A DNA stretch of 58,394 bases, taken from contig SLJX01000019.1 in NCBI GenBank assembly GCA_007134885.1, forward strand, positions 1 to 58,394, read 5' to 3'. This DNA comes from Halanaerobiaceae bacterium. GTDB taxonomy: Bacteria > Bacillota > Halanaerobiia > Halanaerobiales > Halarsenatibacteraceae. The translations under genes and the position numbers were made by a program. The notes under the pieces were generated by a model that was not told the DNA's origin, did no database searches, and was given only the letters and a program-made list of their open reading frames with translations. This document shows, piece after piece, positions 9,683 through 20,026 of this stretch; within the stretch, counting starts at the first letter, position 1; every line of letters starts with the position of its first letter.

Positions 9683-10151
9683 AGTTAAAGTTGCTTTCAC
9701 TTTAAATGATCAAGAAATATCCCTGCTGGTTCAACCCGGGGAACGGCTGCTGGATACCATCAGAGATAGACTGAATCTTACCGGAACCAAGGAAGGCTGT
9801 GGAGTAGGAGAGTGTGGGGCCTGCACGGTTATGCTCGACGGTCAGGCCGTTAATTCCTGCCTGGTGCTGACAGCTCAGGTGGATGGCCGGGAGGTCAGAA
9901 CCGTGGAAGGCCTGGGCGGTGAAGAGGAGGTTGATAAACTGCAGCAGGCCTTTATCGATCATCAGGCCGTGCAGTGCGGTTTCTGCACTCCGGGAATGTT
10001 GATGTCAGCCCGGGCTTTACTGAATGACACCTCCAGTCCCACCCGGGAGGATATTAAAACCGCCCTGGATGGCAACCTCTGCCGCTGCACCGGATATAAA
10101 CAGATAGTTGAGGCAGTGGAGGCGGCAGCTGAAGCAGAGGGGGCTGACTAA
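9675..10151 (+). CDS. 2Fe-2S subunit of molybdenum hydroxylase
   Basis: GCGVGECGACTVMLDG and QCGFCTPGM...LCRCTGY, two [2Fe-2S] motifs. Confidence 0.92.
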   Translation: MSKVKVAFTLNDQEISLLVQPGERLLDTIRDRLNLTGTKEGCGVGECGACTVMLDGQAVNSCLVLTAQVDGREVRTVEGLGGEEEVDKLQQAFIDHQAVQCGFCTPGMLMSARALLNDTSSPTREDIKTALDGNLCRCTGYKQIVEAVEAAAEAEGAD

Positions 10152-11558
10152 ATGACTGCTACTCTTTTTAAAAATGCCAGGGAAATAATCACCATGGATG
10201 AGGATAACAGAAGACTTCAGGGCTATGATCTGCTGGTGGTTGATGAAAAGATTGCGGCCCTCAAACCGGAAATAGGTATTCCCGAGATCCGCCGGGATTA
10301 TCTGACTGATGATCCCGATGAGGAACTGGAGATTATTGAGTCCCGGGATTATTTTATTTTTCCCGGACTTATCAATACCCATCATCATTTTTTTCAGGTT
10401 TTAACCCGAAATATCAGGGAAGTTCAGGATGTTGAGCTCTTTGACTGGCTGAAGCACCTCTATCCCATCTGGGCAGGATTGACTCCAGAAGCTGTTTATT
10501 ACAGTGCCCTGGTGGCCGGCGGAGAGCTGCTGAAAACAGGTTGCACCACTTCGGTCGATCAGTACTATGTTTTTCCCCACCAGGAGAAACTCACTCTGCT
10601 TGATGAGGAGTTTAGAGCTGCTGATGAGCTGGGATTGAGGCTTCATGCCTGCCGGGGCAGCATGTCTTTAAGTGAAAAGGACGGGGGGCTGCCTCCTGAT
10701 GAGGTGGTTCAGAGCCAGGAGGAAATTCTGGAGGATACCCGCAGGGTTATTGAAAAATATCATGATCCCGAGCCTCTGGCCCGCCAGCGGGTAATAGTTT
10801 CTCCCTGTTCACCCTTCTCGGTTACTGAAGAGCTGATGAGGGAGTCCATTGAGCTGGCCCGGGAATATCAGGTCCTGGCCCATACCCATCTGGCAGAGAC
10901 CGAGGATGAAAATCAATTCTGTCGGGAAAAATTTGGTTTAAGGCCTCTGGAATATATGGAAAAGGTTGGCTGGATTGGCCCTGACGTTTTTTTTGCTCAC
11001 GGGGTTCATCTTGAGCCAGAAGAACTGGAAAGAATGGCCCGGAGCGGCACCGGGGTGGCTCACTGTCCGGTCTCTAATATGAAACTTTCTTCCGGCACCG
11101 CGCCGGTACCGGAAATGTTTGAGAAGGGCGTGCCGGTGGGACTGGCTGTCGATGGCAGCGCCAGCAATGACGCTTCCAACCTGATTGCTGAGATGAAAAG
11201 CTGCCTGCTGCTGCACAAACTGCAGCACGGCATTACCTCGCTGGGGCCGGAGGATGTGTTGAGACTGGCCACCCGGGGCGGCAGCGAGCTTTTAAATCAG
11301 CCTGAAATAGGCAGTCTGGCTGAAGGCAGGGCTGCAGATCTTTTTCTCCTGGACAGCAGCCGGCTGGCTCTGGCCGGCGGTCTTTCCGATCCTGTTTCAG
11401 CTTTAATAAATACCGGTACCAGCCAGGAAGTGGATTTAACCATGGTGGCCGGTGAAATTGTTGTCCGTGAGAATGAACTAACCCGGATTGAGGAAAGAGA
11501 GGTTGCCCTGAAGACGAATCAGCTGGCCCGGGAGATCCTGGAGAAAGTCGATTCCTAA
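10152..11558 (+). CDS. Amidohydrolase, ATZ/TRZ type; 8-oxoguanine deaminase-like
   Basis: FPGLINTHHHFFQVLTRNI metal motif; HTHLAETEDE; AVDGSASNDASNL. Confidence 0.75.
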   Translation: MTATLFKNAREIITMDEDNRRLQGYDLLVVDEKIAALKPEIGIPEIRRDYLTDDPDEELEIIESRDYFIFPGLINTHHHFFQVLTRNIREVQDVELFDWLKHLYPIWAGLTPEAVYYSALVAGGELLKTGCTTSVDQYYVFPHQEKLTLLDEEFRAADELGLRLHACRGSMSLSEKDGGLPPDEVVQSQEEILEDTRRVIEKYHDPEPLARQRVIVSPCSPFSVTEELMRESIELAREYQVLAHTHLAETEDENQFCREKFGLRPLEYMEKVGWIGPDVFFAHGVHLEPEELERMARSGTGVAHCPVSNMKLSSGTAPVPEMFEKGVPVGLAVDGSASNDASNLIAEMKSCLLLHKLQHGITSLGPEDVLRLATRGGSELLNQPEIGSLAEGRAADLFLLDSSRLALAGGLSDPVSALINTGTSQEVDLTMVAGEIVVRENELTRIEEREVALKTNQLAREILEKVDS

Positions 11559-11853
11559 TCTTCACCTGCCTGCCAGGCGATATTTATTCAGTCCGGCTTT
11601 AATTTTTCGGACCGGATTAACAGGTTTTGTTTGTTTCTTTTCGATAATTAATGGATCATCCTTTGCTGAGAACGGCCTCCAGCCCGGAGCAATTTGACAG
11701 TATTTAAATAAATTATGAATTATCAGGTAAACTATTTGGTTTTCAGAGTTAATTATCACCTGCCAGATTCTCTGATTTTATTGGTGAAGTCTTTAACCGG
11801 ATATTTTAATTAAACAGGGCGTTTGCAATATATAAAGCAGGGAGGCTGATGAT

Positions 11854-13188
11854 ATGCTCTTGATCCATAATGGTCTGGTATTGACCTGCAATGATAAGGA
11901 TCAGGTTATTCCCGGGGGGGCTGTACTGCTGAAAGAGGATAAAATTCTGGCGGTAGGCTCCTCGGAAGAGCTGAGCGGCCGCTATCCCGGGGCGGAAAAG
12001 ATTGATGCCCGGGGCAGGGTAGTGATGCCTGGTTTGATCAATGCCCATATGCATCTCTACAGCACCTTCGCCCGGGGAATGGACTTAAAAACCTCCGAAC
12101 CACCGGCAGATTTTCTGGAAATACTGGAGAAGCTCTGGTGGCGGCTGGATAATTCTCTGGTCGAACCTAAAGATATCTATTACAGTGCCCTCTATGCTAT
12201 AATTGAAGGTATTCAGAATGGTACCACCACTATTTTTGACCATCATGCCAGCTTCGGGCTGATTGATGGTTCCCTGGATATTATACAAGAAGCAGCTCTC
12301 AGGGCAGGCATTAGAGCCAGCCTCTGTTTTGAGTCTTCCGATCGTCACGGTAAGGAAGCCTCCCGGGCTGCTCTCGAAGAAAATGTCAATTTTATTGAAG
12401 ATATAAAACCGGAGGAAAAAAGCTATCTCCAGGGAATGTTCGGCCTGCATGCTTCCTTTACTCTGGAGGACAGCACCTTAAAGGAAATAGGGCGGTTAGC
12501 AGCCGCTCTGGAGGTGCCCTGTCATCTGCATGTAGCTGAAGGCCGGGCTGATGTCAGAGACAGCCAGCGCCGGGGTTATGAAAATATCGGGGAAAGACTG
12601 GATCGCTTCGATATCTGGCAGCCTGATACTCTGGCCATTCATGGTGTTCATCTTTCCCGGGAAGAATACCGGATGCTGGCTGACAGAGACTGTCTGCTGG
12701 TCAATAACCCCGAATCCAACATGAGCAATGCAGTGGGGGCAGCTGATCTTCCTGCGGCAGCTGAAACCGGTCTGGCACTGGCTCTGGGAACTGATGGTTA
12801 TACCACCGATATGTTTGAAAGCCTCAAGGTGGCCGCCCTGCTCCCGGCTCATCAGGCAGAAGATCCCCGGCTGGGAGGAGAACTGGCCCGGCAGATGCTG
12901 TTTGAGACCAACGGTAAGCTGGCCAGTAGAGCTTTTGGCAAAAAGCTGGGCAGCCTGGAGGCCGGAGCGGGAGCTGATGTTATTATCGTTGATTATCAGG
13001 CCCCTACCCCCCTGACTTCAGATAATTATTTTTATCATATTTTAATGGGTATGTCCGGATCCCGGGTGGATACCACTATAGCCCGGGGAGAGTTATTGAT
13101 GGAAAATCGGGAGGTGAAGATTTTAGATCATGGAAAATTCACGGAGGAATGCCAGCGGCAGGCCGAAAGCTTCTGGCAGCGATTTTGA
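11854..13188 (+). CDS. ssnA: Putative aminohydrolase SsnA
   Basis: VMPGLINAHMHLYSTFARGM; CHLHVAEG; LGTDGYTTDMFES; SDMH cluster context. Confidence 0.82.
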   Translation: MLLIHNGLVLTCNDKDQVIPGGAVLLKEDKILAVGSSEELSGRYPGAEKIDARGRVVMPGLINAHMHLYSTFARGMDLKTSEPPADFLEILEKLWWRLDNSLVEPKDIYYSALYAIIEGIQNGTTTIFDHHASFGLIDGSLDIIQEAALRAGIRASLCFESSDRHGKEASRAALEENVNFIEDIKPEEKSYLQGMFGLHASFTLEDSTLKEIGRLAAALEVPCHLHVAEGRADVRDSQRRGYENIGERLDRFDIWQPDTLAIHGVHLSREEYRMLADRDCLLVNNPESNMSNAVGAADLPAAAETGLALALGTDGYTTDMFESLKVAALLPAHQAEDPRLGGELARQMLFETNGKLASRAFGKKLGSLEAGAGADVIIVDYQAPTPLTSDNYFYHILMGMSGSRVDTTIARGELLMENREVKILDHGKFTEECQRQAESFWQRF

Positions 13189-14089
13189 GGCCGAGCAGGA
13201 GAATATTCAGGAACTGGGCCGGGAGGTGCCGGTCGGCAGTGCCGATTATCTGGCACCTAAGTCTTTAAAAAAAGCTCTGGAATACCGCAGCCGTTACGGC
13301 TATAAAGCAGTGGTGATAGCCGGAGGCACCGATATTATGGTTGACTATTTTGAGAGGCTTTCCGAGGTATCAAGCTGGCTGGACCTGACAAAGATCCAGG
13401 ACCTTAAGGAGATCAAATTTGGTCCGGAAAAGATCCGGCTGGGCAGCATGGTCACCCATCGAAAACTGGCGACTGATTCCCGGATTAGAGAAAACCTTCC
13501 TCTGCTGGCAGAGTCAGCCTCCGAGGTGGGTGCCTGGCAGATTCAGAGCCGGGGCACCCTGGGAGGCAATATTGTAACCTCTTCGCCGGCAGGGGATGCT
13601 CTGGCACCGCTGCTAGCCTATCAGGCTAGATTTATCCTGGGCAGCGTCTCCGGTCAGAGAGAAGTGGCGGCCGAGGATTTTTTCACCGGGCCGAAGGAGA
13701 ATGTTATGACTCAGGAGGAACTTTTAATTGAAGTAGTAATACCAACCCCCCGGGAAGGAACTCTCAGCCGCTGGAAGAAGGTCGGCAAGAGAAAAGCCAT
13801 GATTATTTCCAGTCTGACCATGGCTCTGCTGCTGGAACTGGATGATAAGGATGAGATAACAGCAGCCCGGGCGGCCTATGGGGCAGTAGCCCCTAGACCT
13901 ATTCGGGCCACAGAACTGGAAGTTTATCTAACCGGGAGAAAGCTGACCGAAATTTCAGCCGGGAAAGCCGGTGAGCTGGCGGCTCAGGAGATTTCCCCTA
14001 TTACCGATATTAGAGGTACTGTGGACTTTCGCTGCCAGGTGACCAGAGATATTACCGAACAAGCCCTGCTGGGTTTTCAGCAGGAATGA
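13130..14089 (+). CDS. FAD-binding subunit of second molybdenum hydroxylase (nicotinate dehydrogenase NdhF / YgfM-like)
   Basis: VVIAGGTDIMVDYFE, QSRGTLGGNIVTSSPAGDA. Start uncertain because of a 59-nt overlap with ssnA; GTG 13226 is possible. Confidence 0.8.
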   Translation: MENSRRNASGRPKASGSDFEAEQENIQELGREVPVGSADYLAPKSLKKALEYRSRYGYKAVVIAGGTDIMVDYFERLSEVSSWLDLTKIQDLKEIKFGPEKIRLGSMVTHRKLATDSRIRENLPLLAESASEVGAWQIQSRGTLGGNIVTSSPAGDALAPLLAYQARFILGSVSGQREVAAEDFFTGPKENVMTQEELLIEVVIPTPREGTLSRWKKVGKRKAMIISSLTMALLLELDDKDEITAARAAYGAVAPRPIRATELEVYLTGRKLTEISAGKAGELAAQEISPITDIRGTVDFRCQVTRDITEQALLGFQQE

Positions 14090-14102
14090 GGAGGGACTGG
14101 AG

Positions 14103-14600
14103 ATGGAAATAACCTTTACCATAAATAATGAAAAACGTTCTCTGGAGGTCAGCCCCCATCAGCGCCTGCTGGATATAATCAGAAAGGATCTGGGCCTGAC
14201 CGCTGCCAAGGAGGGCTGCGGCAAGGGGGAATGCGGGGCCTGCACGGTTCTGTTTAATGGTGAGCCGGTGGCCTCCTGTCTGGTGCTGGCTCCCCAGGCT
14301 GATGGGGCAGAAATCCTAACAGTGGAGGGTCTGATCTCCCGGGAGGGAGAACTTCATCCCCTGCAGCAGGCTTTTCTCGATACCGGAGCGGTGCAGTGCG
14401 GTTTCTGCATCCCGGGTTCAATTATGACCGGTTACCGGCTTCTTCAGGATAATCCCGAGCCTAAGCGTGAGGAAGTTCGTCAGGCTCTGGCCGGTAATAT
14501 CTGCCGCTGTACCGGCTATCAAAAAATTGTGGATGCCGTCCAGCTGGCTGCCAGCAGAATGCAGTCTGGAGGTGACAGCTCATGGGCACAAGATTTGTAG
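14103..14600 (+). CDS. 2Fe-2S subunit of second molybdenum hydroxylase (NdhS-like)
   Basis: GCGKGECGACTVLFNG; QCGFCIPGS...ICRCTGY. Confidence 0.9.
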   Translation: MEITFTINNEKRSLEVSPHQRLLDIIRKDLGLTAAKEGCGKGECGACTVLFNGEPVASCLVLAPQADGAEILTVEGLISREGELHPLQQAFLDTGAVQCGFCIPGSIMTGYRLLQDNPEPKREEVRQALAGNICRCTGYQKIVDAVQLAASRMQSGGDSSWAQDL

Positions 14601-15910
14601 GGAAGAAGGTTAATAAGGTTGATGCCCGCCAAAAAGTTACCGGCGAGGCTAAATATACCGAGGATCTGGTCAATGATTTTGCCGACCTTCTTCATATCAG
14701 AGTGCTGCGAGCCCCTCATCCCCATGCTTACCTCCGGGAAATCAATGTCGAGCCAGCCCGGGAAGTTGCCGGAGTGGTGGAGGTTTTCACCGCAGCAGAT
14801 TTTCCTGAACTCACAGAGTTTGGTCTGATAATTAAGGATCAGCCGGTGCTGGTGGGAATAGATCAAAAGATGCGCTATCTGGGAGATGCCCTGGCACTGG
14901 TGGTGGCTGAGACCGATGCTGCTGCCCTGCGGGGCCGGGACAGGATTGAACTGGAGATAGAAGAACTGGAAGTGGTTGATAATCCCCTCCGCTCCATGGA
15001 GCAGGACTGCATCCAGATTCATGAAGATCATGAGATTGAAGTTACCCATTATCTCGATCCCGAGATGTGCTGTGACAATATTCTCTCTGATAATTATCTG
15101 GATAAGGCCGATGTAAAGAAGGGTTTTGCCGAAGCTGACCTGATTGTGGAGCGGGAGTATCAGACCCAGTTTGTCGAGCAGCTGCCCCTGCAGGTGGAGA
15201 AAGGAATTGCTGATTATGATGAAGAGAGCGAAGAAATAATTATCTGGGCTGCCAGCCAGTGGCTCCATGATACCCAGGCTGATATTGCCCAGGCCATGGG
15301 CGTTACCAAGGATAAAATCCGGATAAAGCAGCCGGTTATCGGCGGGGCTTTTGGCAAAAAGGAGGATATTTCTGTTCATATCCATCTGGCCCTGGCTGCC
15401 CGGGAGTTAAAGCGCCCGGTGCAGCTTATTTATAACCGGGAAGAATCGATGATCGCTCAGTCTAAAAGACATCCTCAGATAATCAGACATAAAACCGGGG
15501 TTTCTTCTGAGGGTAAACTGACAGCCTGGCAGACCGAGATGATAATGGACACCGGAGCCTATGCTTCCAGCGGACCGGCGGTTGTCAGAAATGCCATGTT
15601 TCACTGCACCGGCCCCTATCAGGCTCCCAATGTCAGGGCGGCCTGTTATGCCGTTTATACTAATAACACCTACTGCGGGGCCATGAGGGGCTTTGGGGCA
15701 ACTCAGATGGCTTTTGCCTACGACAGCCAGATGGATGTAATTGCCCGGGAACTGGGAATGGATCCTGCTGATTTTAGAATGAGGAATGCCTATCAACCCG
15801 GTTCCACTACACCCGGAGGAGAAAAGCTGGAACTCGGGGTGAATGTCCGGGAAACGATAGCCGAGGCCCGGAGGCTCAGCAGCTGGCGGGAAGGTGATAA
15901 TAATGCTTAA
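14582..15910 (+). CDS. Molybdopterin-binding subunit, N-terminal half (NdhL-like) of split molybdenum hydroxylase
   Basis: KVDARQKVTGEAKYTEDL; GGAFGKKEDISV; GAMRGFGATQM. 442 aa, ends at TAA overlapping the next start. Confidence 0.8.
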   Translation: MGTRFVGKKVNKVDARQKVTGEAKYTEDLVNDFADLLHIRVLRAPHPHAYLREINVEPAREVAGVVEVFTAADFPELTEFGLIIKDQPVLVGIDQKMRYLGDALALVVAETDAAALRGRDRIELEIEELEVVDNPLRSMEQDCIQIHEDHEIEVTHYLDPEMCCDNILSDNYLDKADVKKGFAEADLIVEREYQTQFVEQLPLQVEKGIADYDEESEEIIIWAASQWLHDTQADIAQAMGVTKDKIRIKQPVIGGAFGKKEDISVHIHLALAARELKRPVQLIYNREESMIAQSKRHPQIIRHKTGVSSEGKLTAWQTEMIMDTGAYASSGPAVVRNAMFHCTGPYQAPNVRAACYAVYTNNTYCGAMRGFGATQMAFAYDSQMDVIARELGMDPADFRMRNAYQPGSTTPGGEKLELGVNVRETIAEARRLSSWREGDNNA

Positions 15911-16889
15911 AAGAGGTCAAGGGATGGCCACCATAATGTTTGGGTTTGGCTACGGTGAGGGCTTTCCTGATCATTCCATAGCTTCAGTGGAACCTGTCGG
16001 GGAAAACAGAATTTTAATCAGAACTTCGGCGGCCGATGTCGGCCAGGGAATCCAGACCGTGGCGGTACAGATTGCTTCCGAGGTGCTCAAGCTGGATCCG
16101 GAATATTTCGAAATAGTAGAAGGAGATACCCATACCACCCAGAATGCTGGATCGTCTTCAGCCACCCGGCAGACCTATTTTACCGGTCAGGCTGTCAAGG
16201 AGGCAGCGGAAGATCTGCTGGGCAATATTTATCACCATGCCAGCCAGGAATTTACCACCAATCACCCTGAAATGGCAATCAAAGATGGTAGAATTTTTTC
16301 CCATGTCAATTCTGAGGATGAAATGACTATCTGGGAACTCCGGGACAGGCTGGCCGATCGGGGGATTGAGCTTAAAGGCAGGGGGACCTTTTTCCCCAGA
16401 ACCTATAAGCCCGATCCCGAGACAGGCCAATCCGAGAGGGTCTACGTTGGCTACAGTTATCACACCCAGGTGGTCGAGGTGGTAGTTGATACTGTCACCG
16501 GTCAGGTTACGGTGGAAAAAGCTTACAGCGCTATAGATGCCGGAAAAGCAATAAACCCCGCTGGAGTTGAGGGGCAGGTTGAAGGCGGGACCGCCCAGGG
16601 GCTGGGAATGGCTTTAATGGAAGAACAGGTTATTGAAAAGGGCCGGACCCTTAACCCTGATATGAGCCGCTATCTGGTGCCCACTGCCCTAGATGTTCCC
16701 GAGGTAGAGACTGTTATTGTGGAGAATGAAGATACCGATGGACCCTTCGGAGCCAAGGGGATTGGGGAACCGGCTATGATTGCCACCGCTCCAGCAATAA
16801 TTAACGCTATTTATGATGCTATCGGAGTCCGGTTTTATCGGCTGCCGGTGACACCGGAAAAGATTAAGGCAGCTCTGGAGCAGAATTAG
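15894..16889 (+). CDS. Molybdopterin-binding subunit, C-terminal half (NdhM-like) of split molybdenum hydroxylase
   Basis: SAADVGQGIQTVAVQIASEVL; GPFGAKGIGEPAMIATAPAIINA. 331 aa; first codons overlap the upstream gene in a different frame. Start may be ATG 15903 or 15924. Confidence 0.8.
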   Translation: MIIMLKRGQGMATIMFGFGYGEGFPDHSIASVEPVGENRILIRTSAADVGQGIQTVAVQIASEVLKLDPEYFEIVEGDTHTTQNAGSSSATRQTYFTGQAVKEAAEDLLGNIYHHASQEFTTNHPEMAIKDGRIFSHVNSEDEMTIWELRDRLADRGIELKGRGTFFPRTYKPDPETGQSERVYVGYSYHTQVVEVVVDTVTGQVTVEKAYSAIDAGKAINPAGVEGQVEGGTAQGLGMALMEEQVIEKGRTLNPDMSRYLVPTALDVPEVETVIVENEDTDGPFGAKGIGEPAMIATAPAIINAIYDAIGVRFYRLPVTPEKIKAALEQN

Positions 16890-16948
16890 GATGCAGGAAA
16901 AATAGGATTTATGGTCAAGTACAATAAGAGTGAAAGATGTGAAAGGAT

Positions 16949-18061
16949 GTGATAGAGATGGTTGATCTCAGCCTGGATTTTCTGGGAATGAAGCTGAAAA
17001 ATCCTGTGATGCCGGCTGCAGGTCCCCCGGTCAAGGATGCTGAGGCTGCCCGCCGGGCGGCTGAAGGGGGAGCTGGAGCTCTTGTCACCAAGACGATTTC
17101 CAGGGAAGCAGCTCAGGTGCCCCGGCCCAATATGGCAGAGATTCGCGGTGGTTTTCTCAATACCGAACTCTGGTCCGAGATGGGTCCGGAGCACTGGCTG
17201 ACAAAGGAGTATCCTGCCATTGCCGAGCTGGGACTTCCCGTTATTGTGGGCCTGGGTTATTCAGCAGAAGCAATTAGAGAACTGGCGGAGAAGGTGGCTC
17301 CCTATGCTGATGCCCTTGAACTTTCCACCCATTATCTCGGTGATGACCCCACTCCTGTGGTGGAGAGCATCAGGGCTGCCAAAGCCGGGGCTGAGCTTCC
17401 GGTACTGGTCAAGCTCAGTCCACAGATAGATATCCCTGCCTTTACCCGGGCTGCCGAAGAGGCCGGGGCTGATGGCCTGGTTTTAATCAACTCTTTTGGC
17501 CCCACTCTGGATTTTGATGTAGAAGACGGCAGACCGCTGATGGGCAGTGAAAAAGGATATGGCTGGCTTTCCGGCCCGGCTATCTTTCCCCTGGCTTTGC
17601 GGTCAGTATACGAGGCGGTGACCAGTGTTGATATTCCGGTTATCGGAGTCGGCGGCATCAGTCGGGGGATTGATGCGGTCAAGATGCTGATGATTGGCGC
17701 TCAGGCAGTTCAGGTCTGCACCGCTCCCATTCTCAAGGGACCGGAATTTTATGGCAAACTGGTTGAGGAAATTAAGGAGTTTATGGCAGAACAGGGCTAT
17801 TCCACCCTGGAAGAAATCAGGGGCCTGGCGCTGGAGGAAATGCCAGGCGAGAGCCAATTTGCCACCATTCCTCCCGAGGTCATCGAGGAAAACTGCACAA
17901 CCTGTATGCTCTGTATTAAAAGCTGTGTTTATGATGCCATAGAGCTTGATGAGAGCGAGGATTATGTGGTTATAGACACTGAAAAATGTGCCGGCTGCGG
18001 GCTCTGCGTGACCAGATGCAACTTTGCTGCCCTCAACCTTAAGAGACCGGGTGGAAAGTAA
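16949..18061 (+). CDS. Dihydroorotate/dihydropyrimidine dehydrogenase (PreA)-like flavoprotein with C-terminal double [4Fe-4S] domain
   Basis: LDFLGMKLKNPVMPAAGP; IPVIGVGGISRGIDAVKMLMIGAQAVQVCTA; CTTCMLCIKSC...CAGCGLCVTRC. Confidence 0.82.
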   Translation: MIEMVDLSLDFLGMKLKNPVMPAAGPPVKDAEAARRAAEGGAGALVTKTISREAAQVPRPNMAEIRGGFLNTELWSEMGPEHWLTKEYPAIAELGLPVIVGLGYSAEAIRELAEKVAPYADALELSTHYLGDDPTPVVESIRAAKAGAELPVLVKLSPQIDIPAFTRAAEEAGADGLVLINSFGPTLDFDVEDGRPLMGSEKGYGWLSGPAIFPLALRSVYEAVTSVDIPVIGVGGISRGIDAVKMLMIGAQAVQVCTAPILKGPEFYGKLVEEIKEFMAEQGYSTLEEIRGLALEEMPGESQFATIPPEVIEENCTTCMLCIKSCVYDAIELDESEDYVVIDTEKCAGCGLCVTRCNFAALNLKRPGGK

Positions 18062-19782
18062 TGGCTGTTGGTATCCTGCTGGACCGGGTCCGGGGAGATA
18101 AAAAAGCTGATCTGGTTTTAAAAAACTGCCGTATCCTTGATGTTTTTAACTGCCGGGTTTACTCGGATGATCTGGCAATCAGTGAGGGAATAATAATAGG
18201 TCCCGGAAATTATCAGGGTGAGCAGGAGATTGATCTGGCCGGCCGCTATTTAGTGCCGGGTTTTATTGATGGTCATCTCCATCTGGAGAGTGCCATGGTC
18301 CGGGTCGATGAACTGGCCCGGCTGGCTCTCAGCAGGGGTACGACTACAGTGGTGGCTGATCCCCATGAGATTGCCAATGTGGCCGGGCTGACTGGCATCA
18401 GATACCTTCTCAACAGGGGCCGGAGGCTAGCCTGGAATTTCCACCTGATGCTGCCCTCCTGTGTTCCGGCCACCTCCCTGGAATCATTGGGAGCCCGTCT
18501 GGAAGCTGAGGATCTGGCAGAGCTGCTGGAAGAGCCGGGGGTTTTTGGCCTGGGAGAGGTAATGGATTACCCTGCAGTTATAGCGGGAGATAAAAATATG
18601 CTGGCCAAGCTGGAACTGGCTCGTAACAGATTTATTGATGGTCATGCCCCCGGGGTCAGCGGTAAAGAGCTAAATGCCTATCTGCTGGCCGGAATTCAGG
18701 CCGATCATGAGTGCACCACAGCAGCCGAGGCTTTGGAGAAGTCTGCCCTGGGCATGTATATCATGATCAGGCAGGGTTCGGTAACCCGGGATCTCGAGGC
18801 CCTGCTGCCGGCGGTCAGACCGGAAAATAATGATCGTTTTCTCTTTGCCACCGATGATCGTGAGCCGGAAGATCTGCTGCAGGAGGGGCAGCTGGATTAT
18901 GCTGTTAAGCTGGCTATTGCCAACGGGATGTCTCCCCTGCTGGCCTACCGGCTGGCAACCTTGAATGCTGCCCGGGCTCTGGGCTTCGGGGACCTAGGTG
19001 CTATTGCTCCCGGGAGAAAGGCTGATCTTCTGGTGCTCAATGACCTGGAAAAGGTCAGCATTGAGATGGTCTTCAAGGATGGCAGGCTGCTCTATCGGGA
19101 GGGCAGCTGGCTTGAACCGCTGGCTGTTTCTGAACCGGATGATGGGCTGGAAGCAAAGATTACCAGTACAGTCAATCTCCCTGAGCTGAAGCCAGAAAAA
19201 TTCAGGCTGCCCACCGGCAGAAAATACCGCGTGATAACCCTGAAGGAGGATCAGATTATTACCGGCCAGCAGTTTGTTTACCGGCTGGAGGGCGAAAGTC
19301 AGGCTGATTTCCTCAAAAGAACCGGGACCCTGCTACTGGCTGTGGTGGAACGTCATCGGGCCAGCGGGAAGATCGGGCTGGGCCTGGTGAAGGGCTTTAA
19401 GCTGAGAAGCGGAGCCCTGGCCAGTTCGGTGGCCCATGATTCCCACAATCTGATTGCTGCCGGTAAAACTCCTGAAGATCTGCTGGTAGCTTTTCAGGCT
19501 CTCAAGGATAGTCAGGGAGGGCAGCTGGTGGTTGAATCCGGTGAAGTCAAAGCTAAGCTGCCTCTGCCGATTGCCGGTTTGATGGCCGAGCTTTCCCTGG
19601 AGGAGGTTGCTCTTAGCCAGCAGGAGCTCCGCCAGGCCGCTGCCCAGTTGGGAGAGGATAATCCTGGAGCTTTTATGACCCTGTCATTTTTAGCTCTGCC
19701 TGTCATTCCGGAATTGAAGCTGACCGCCAGAGGACTTTTTGATGGGAAAAATTTTGAAGAGGTGGAGCTGGTGGTAAAATGA
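18061..19782 (+). CDS. ade: Adenine deaminase
   Basis: LVPGFIDGHLHLESAMV; VADPHEIANVAG; DGHAPG; SSVAHDSHN typical of AdeC/Ade. Confidence 0.92.
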   Translation: MAVGILLDRVRGDKKADLVLKNCRILDVFNCRVYSDDLAISEGIIIGPGNYQGEQEIDLAGRYLVPGFIDGHLHLESAMVRVDELARLALSRGTTTVVADPHEIANVAGLTGIRYLLNRGRRLAWNFHLMLPSCVPATSLESLGARLEAEDLAELLEEPGVFGLGEVMDYPAVIAGDKNMLAKLELARNRFIDGHAPGVSGKELNAYLLAGIQADHECTTAAEALEKSALGMYIMIRQGSVTRDLEALLPAVRPENNDRFLFATDDREPEDLLQEGQLDYAVKLAIANGMSPLLAYRLATLNAARALGFGDLGAIAPGRKADLLVLNDLEKVSIEMVFKDGRLLYREGSWLEPLAVSEPDDGLEAKITSTVNLPELKPEKFRLPTGRKYRVITLKEDQIITGQQFVYRLEGESQADFLKRTGTLLLAVVERHRASGKIGLGLVKGFKLRSGALASSVAHDSHNLIAAGKTPEDLLVAFQALKDSQGGQLVVESGEVKAKLPLPIAGLMAELSLEEVALSQQELRQAAAQLGEDNPGAFMTLSFLALPVIPELKLTARGLFDGKNFEEVELVVK

Positions 19783-20026
19783 AGCAGCAGGATTAGATTT
19801 TGTTGTAGGAAACTAACTTTTAAATTATGACAGGAAACAAAGATAAGCAGATAAATTTTGGGGGTGATAGCTTAAGAAAAATAGGGATTTAACTTATTAA
19901 CATAGGAGACAATAAAGGAGATTATTTAACCAGCAATCATTATACCAGAAAATTTATTATTGATTTTTATCAGCTTTTTCAGTAGTTACTTAAATTTTAT
20001 TGAAAATTAAAAGGAGGTAAAAAATA

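Noticed and set aside
15894-15910. Frameshift/sequencing error splitting a fused xdhD-like Mo-subunit
   Set aside because: The two pieces match the natural NdhL/NdhM division in size and order with their own overlapping start/stop; kept as a finding to check rather than called a pseudogene.
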